Assembly: GCA_025937835.1 (NCBI GenBank)
Contig: JAICQO010000037.1
Location: 1-55,748 of the forward strand
Source: Polyangiaceae bacterium
Lineage (GTDB): Bacteria > Myxococcota_A > Polyangia > Polyangiales > Polyangiaceae
Reading direction: 5' to 3'
Length of the DNA: 55,748 bases
Shown here: piece by piece, positions 55,337 through 55,748 of the stretch
How the letters are laid out: every line of letters begins with the position of its first letter
Position numbering within the stretch: position 1 is the first letter of the stretch
Made by a program: the position numbers and the translations under genes
Notes under the pieces: generated by a model
Databases searched by the model: none
What the model was told of the DNA's origin: nothing
What the model saw: only the letters and a program-made list of their open reading frames with translations

Positions 55337-55748
55337 CGGCGCGCACGTCATTGGTTTTTACCGCCACGGGCGCCAGGCGGAACGCCACGGGCGCCAGGTT
55401 TTTTTGAGGTCGCACTTCACGCCGCAGCCCGACTTAGTCACGGCGCGCACGTCATTGGTTTTTACCGCCACGGGCGCCAGGCGGAACGCCAGGGGCGCCA
55501 GTTTTTTTGGGTCGCACTTCACGCCGCAGCCCGACTTAGTCACGGCGCGCACGTCATTGGTTTTTACCGCCACGGGCGCCAGGCGGAACGCCACGGGCGC
55601 CAGGATTTTTGGGGGATCGCAATTCACGGCTCACACCCGACGAGGGTCTCGGCGCGCACGTCATTGGTTTTTACCGCCACGGGCGCCAGGCGGAACGCCA
55701 CGGGCGCCAGGATTTTTGGGGGATCGCAATTCACGGCTCACACCCGAC
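55337..55748. repeat. tandem array of about 104-bp units, four copies to the window edge
   Basis: Units start at 55337, 55441, 55543 and 55650 (spacing 104, 102, 107). Each holds CGGCGCGCACGTCATTGG, a T-run, then CGCCACGGGCGCCAGG twice separated by CGGAA, then a T-rich stretch. Units 1-2 end in one variant (CGCCGCAGCCCGACTTAGTCA) and units 3-4 in another (ATTCACGGCTCACACCCGAC). The array continues beyond the window. The unit lengths are not all multiples of three, so the repeated minus-strand peptide is not maintained as a gene. Confidence 0.9.
55369..55405 (+). terminator. terminator-like hairpin and T-run in array unit 1
   Basis: GGCGCC (55369-55374) pairs with 55390-55395, with an inner GGCG-GAA-CGCC hairpin, followed three bases later by seven T at 55399-55405. 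It lies 65 bp after the pcnB stop and has the form of an intrinsic terminator. The same structure recurs in the other units, with T-runs at 55502-55508, 55606-55610 and 55713-55717. Confidence 0.5.

Noticed and set aside
55358-55627. Minus-strand gene for a repeated peptide (LAPVAFRLAPVAVKTNDVRA repeats)
   Set aside because: Unit spacing of 104, 102 and 107 bp breaks the frame between copies, and there is no start context; it is a by-product of the tandem repeat.
55304-55748. CRISPR array
   Set aside because: The units are conserved over their whole length and have no unique spacers; unit length and internal structure do not fit.

Overview
The window comes from a high-GC Gram-negative bacterium, most likely a myxobacterium of the Polyangia type. 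The evidence is the family content rather than any marker gene: two eukaryotic-type Ser/Thr kinases, a PilZ protein of the Myxococcus paralogue type, an MXAN_5187-like protein, many lipoproteins with Gly/Ala/Pro-rich linkers, a MopE-type calcium loop, and very high GC at third codon positions. No rRNA, tRNA or CRISPR array was seen.

Layout. 1-1630 is an intergenic repeat region (CTTGGCGAC/CTTTGCG type) interrupted by a complete IS3-family element with a frameshifted transposase. 1633-7133 (minus) is a copper-detoxification operon: Tat-exported multicopper oxidase, metal-binding lipoprotein, outer-membrane efflux lipoprotein and copper P-type ATPase. 7309-9387 (plus) holds a stand-alone transpeptidase and two small proteins. 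9484-17188 (minus) encodes envelope proteins: a membrane sulfatase-like protein, a formyltransferase without a normal start codon, a PilZ protein and a 994-residue protease/propeller/beta-barrel protein. 17411-25185 (plus) starts with ftsE-ftsX-envC (septal peptidoglycan hydrolase control), followed by small secretion-flavoured proteins, a PEP-utilising mobile domain lacking its catalytic His, an RluA pseudouridine synthase and a lipoprotein. 25221-34017 holds two Ser/Thr kinases; the second begins an overlapping operon with a TPR/PEGA protein and a lectin-fold lipoprotein. 35464-36069 is an alpha/beta hydrolase.

36071-42606 (minus) is a seven-gene amide/urea operon: urtABCDE ABC transporter followed by formamidase fmdA and fmdB. 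It would import urea or short amides and release ammonia. 43220-49965 (minus) is a second tightly packed operon: YdcF-like protein, HEAT-cyclophilin lipoprotein, parvulin, type III pantothenate kinase and a BtuF/FecCD/ATPase importer, with 4-nt overlaps at five of six junctions. 50074-55303 has an S41 protease, a hybrid histidine kinase and poly(A) polymerase. The right end is a tandem array of roughly 104-bp units, each with a terminator-like hairpin, continuing beyond the window.

The most interesting signals are a recurrent TANCCT-like hexamer 6-10 nt upstream of many start codons that mostly lack a Shine-Dalgarno (candidate leaderless mRNAs); the IS insertion whose empty site is preserved in the neighbouring repeat copy; the terminator-like array; an uncharacterised gene block beside ftsEX-envC; and the kinase/PEGA/lectin operon. 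All functions are read from motifs by eye; no database search was run.
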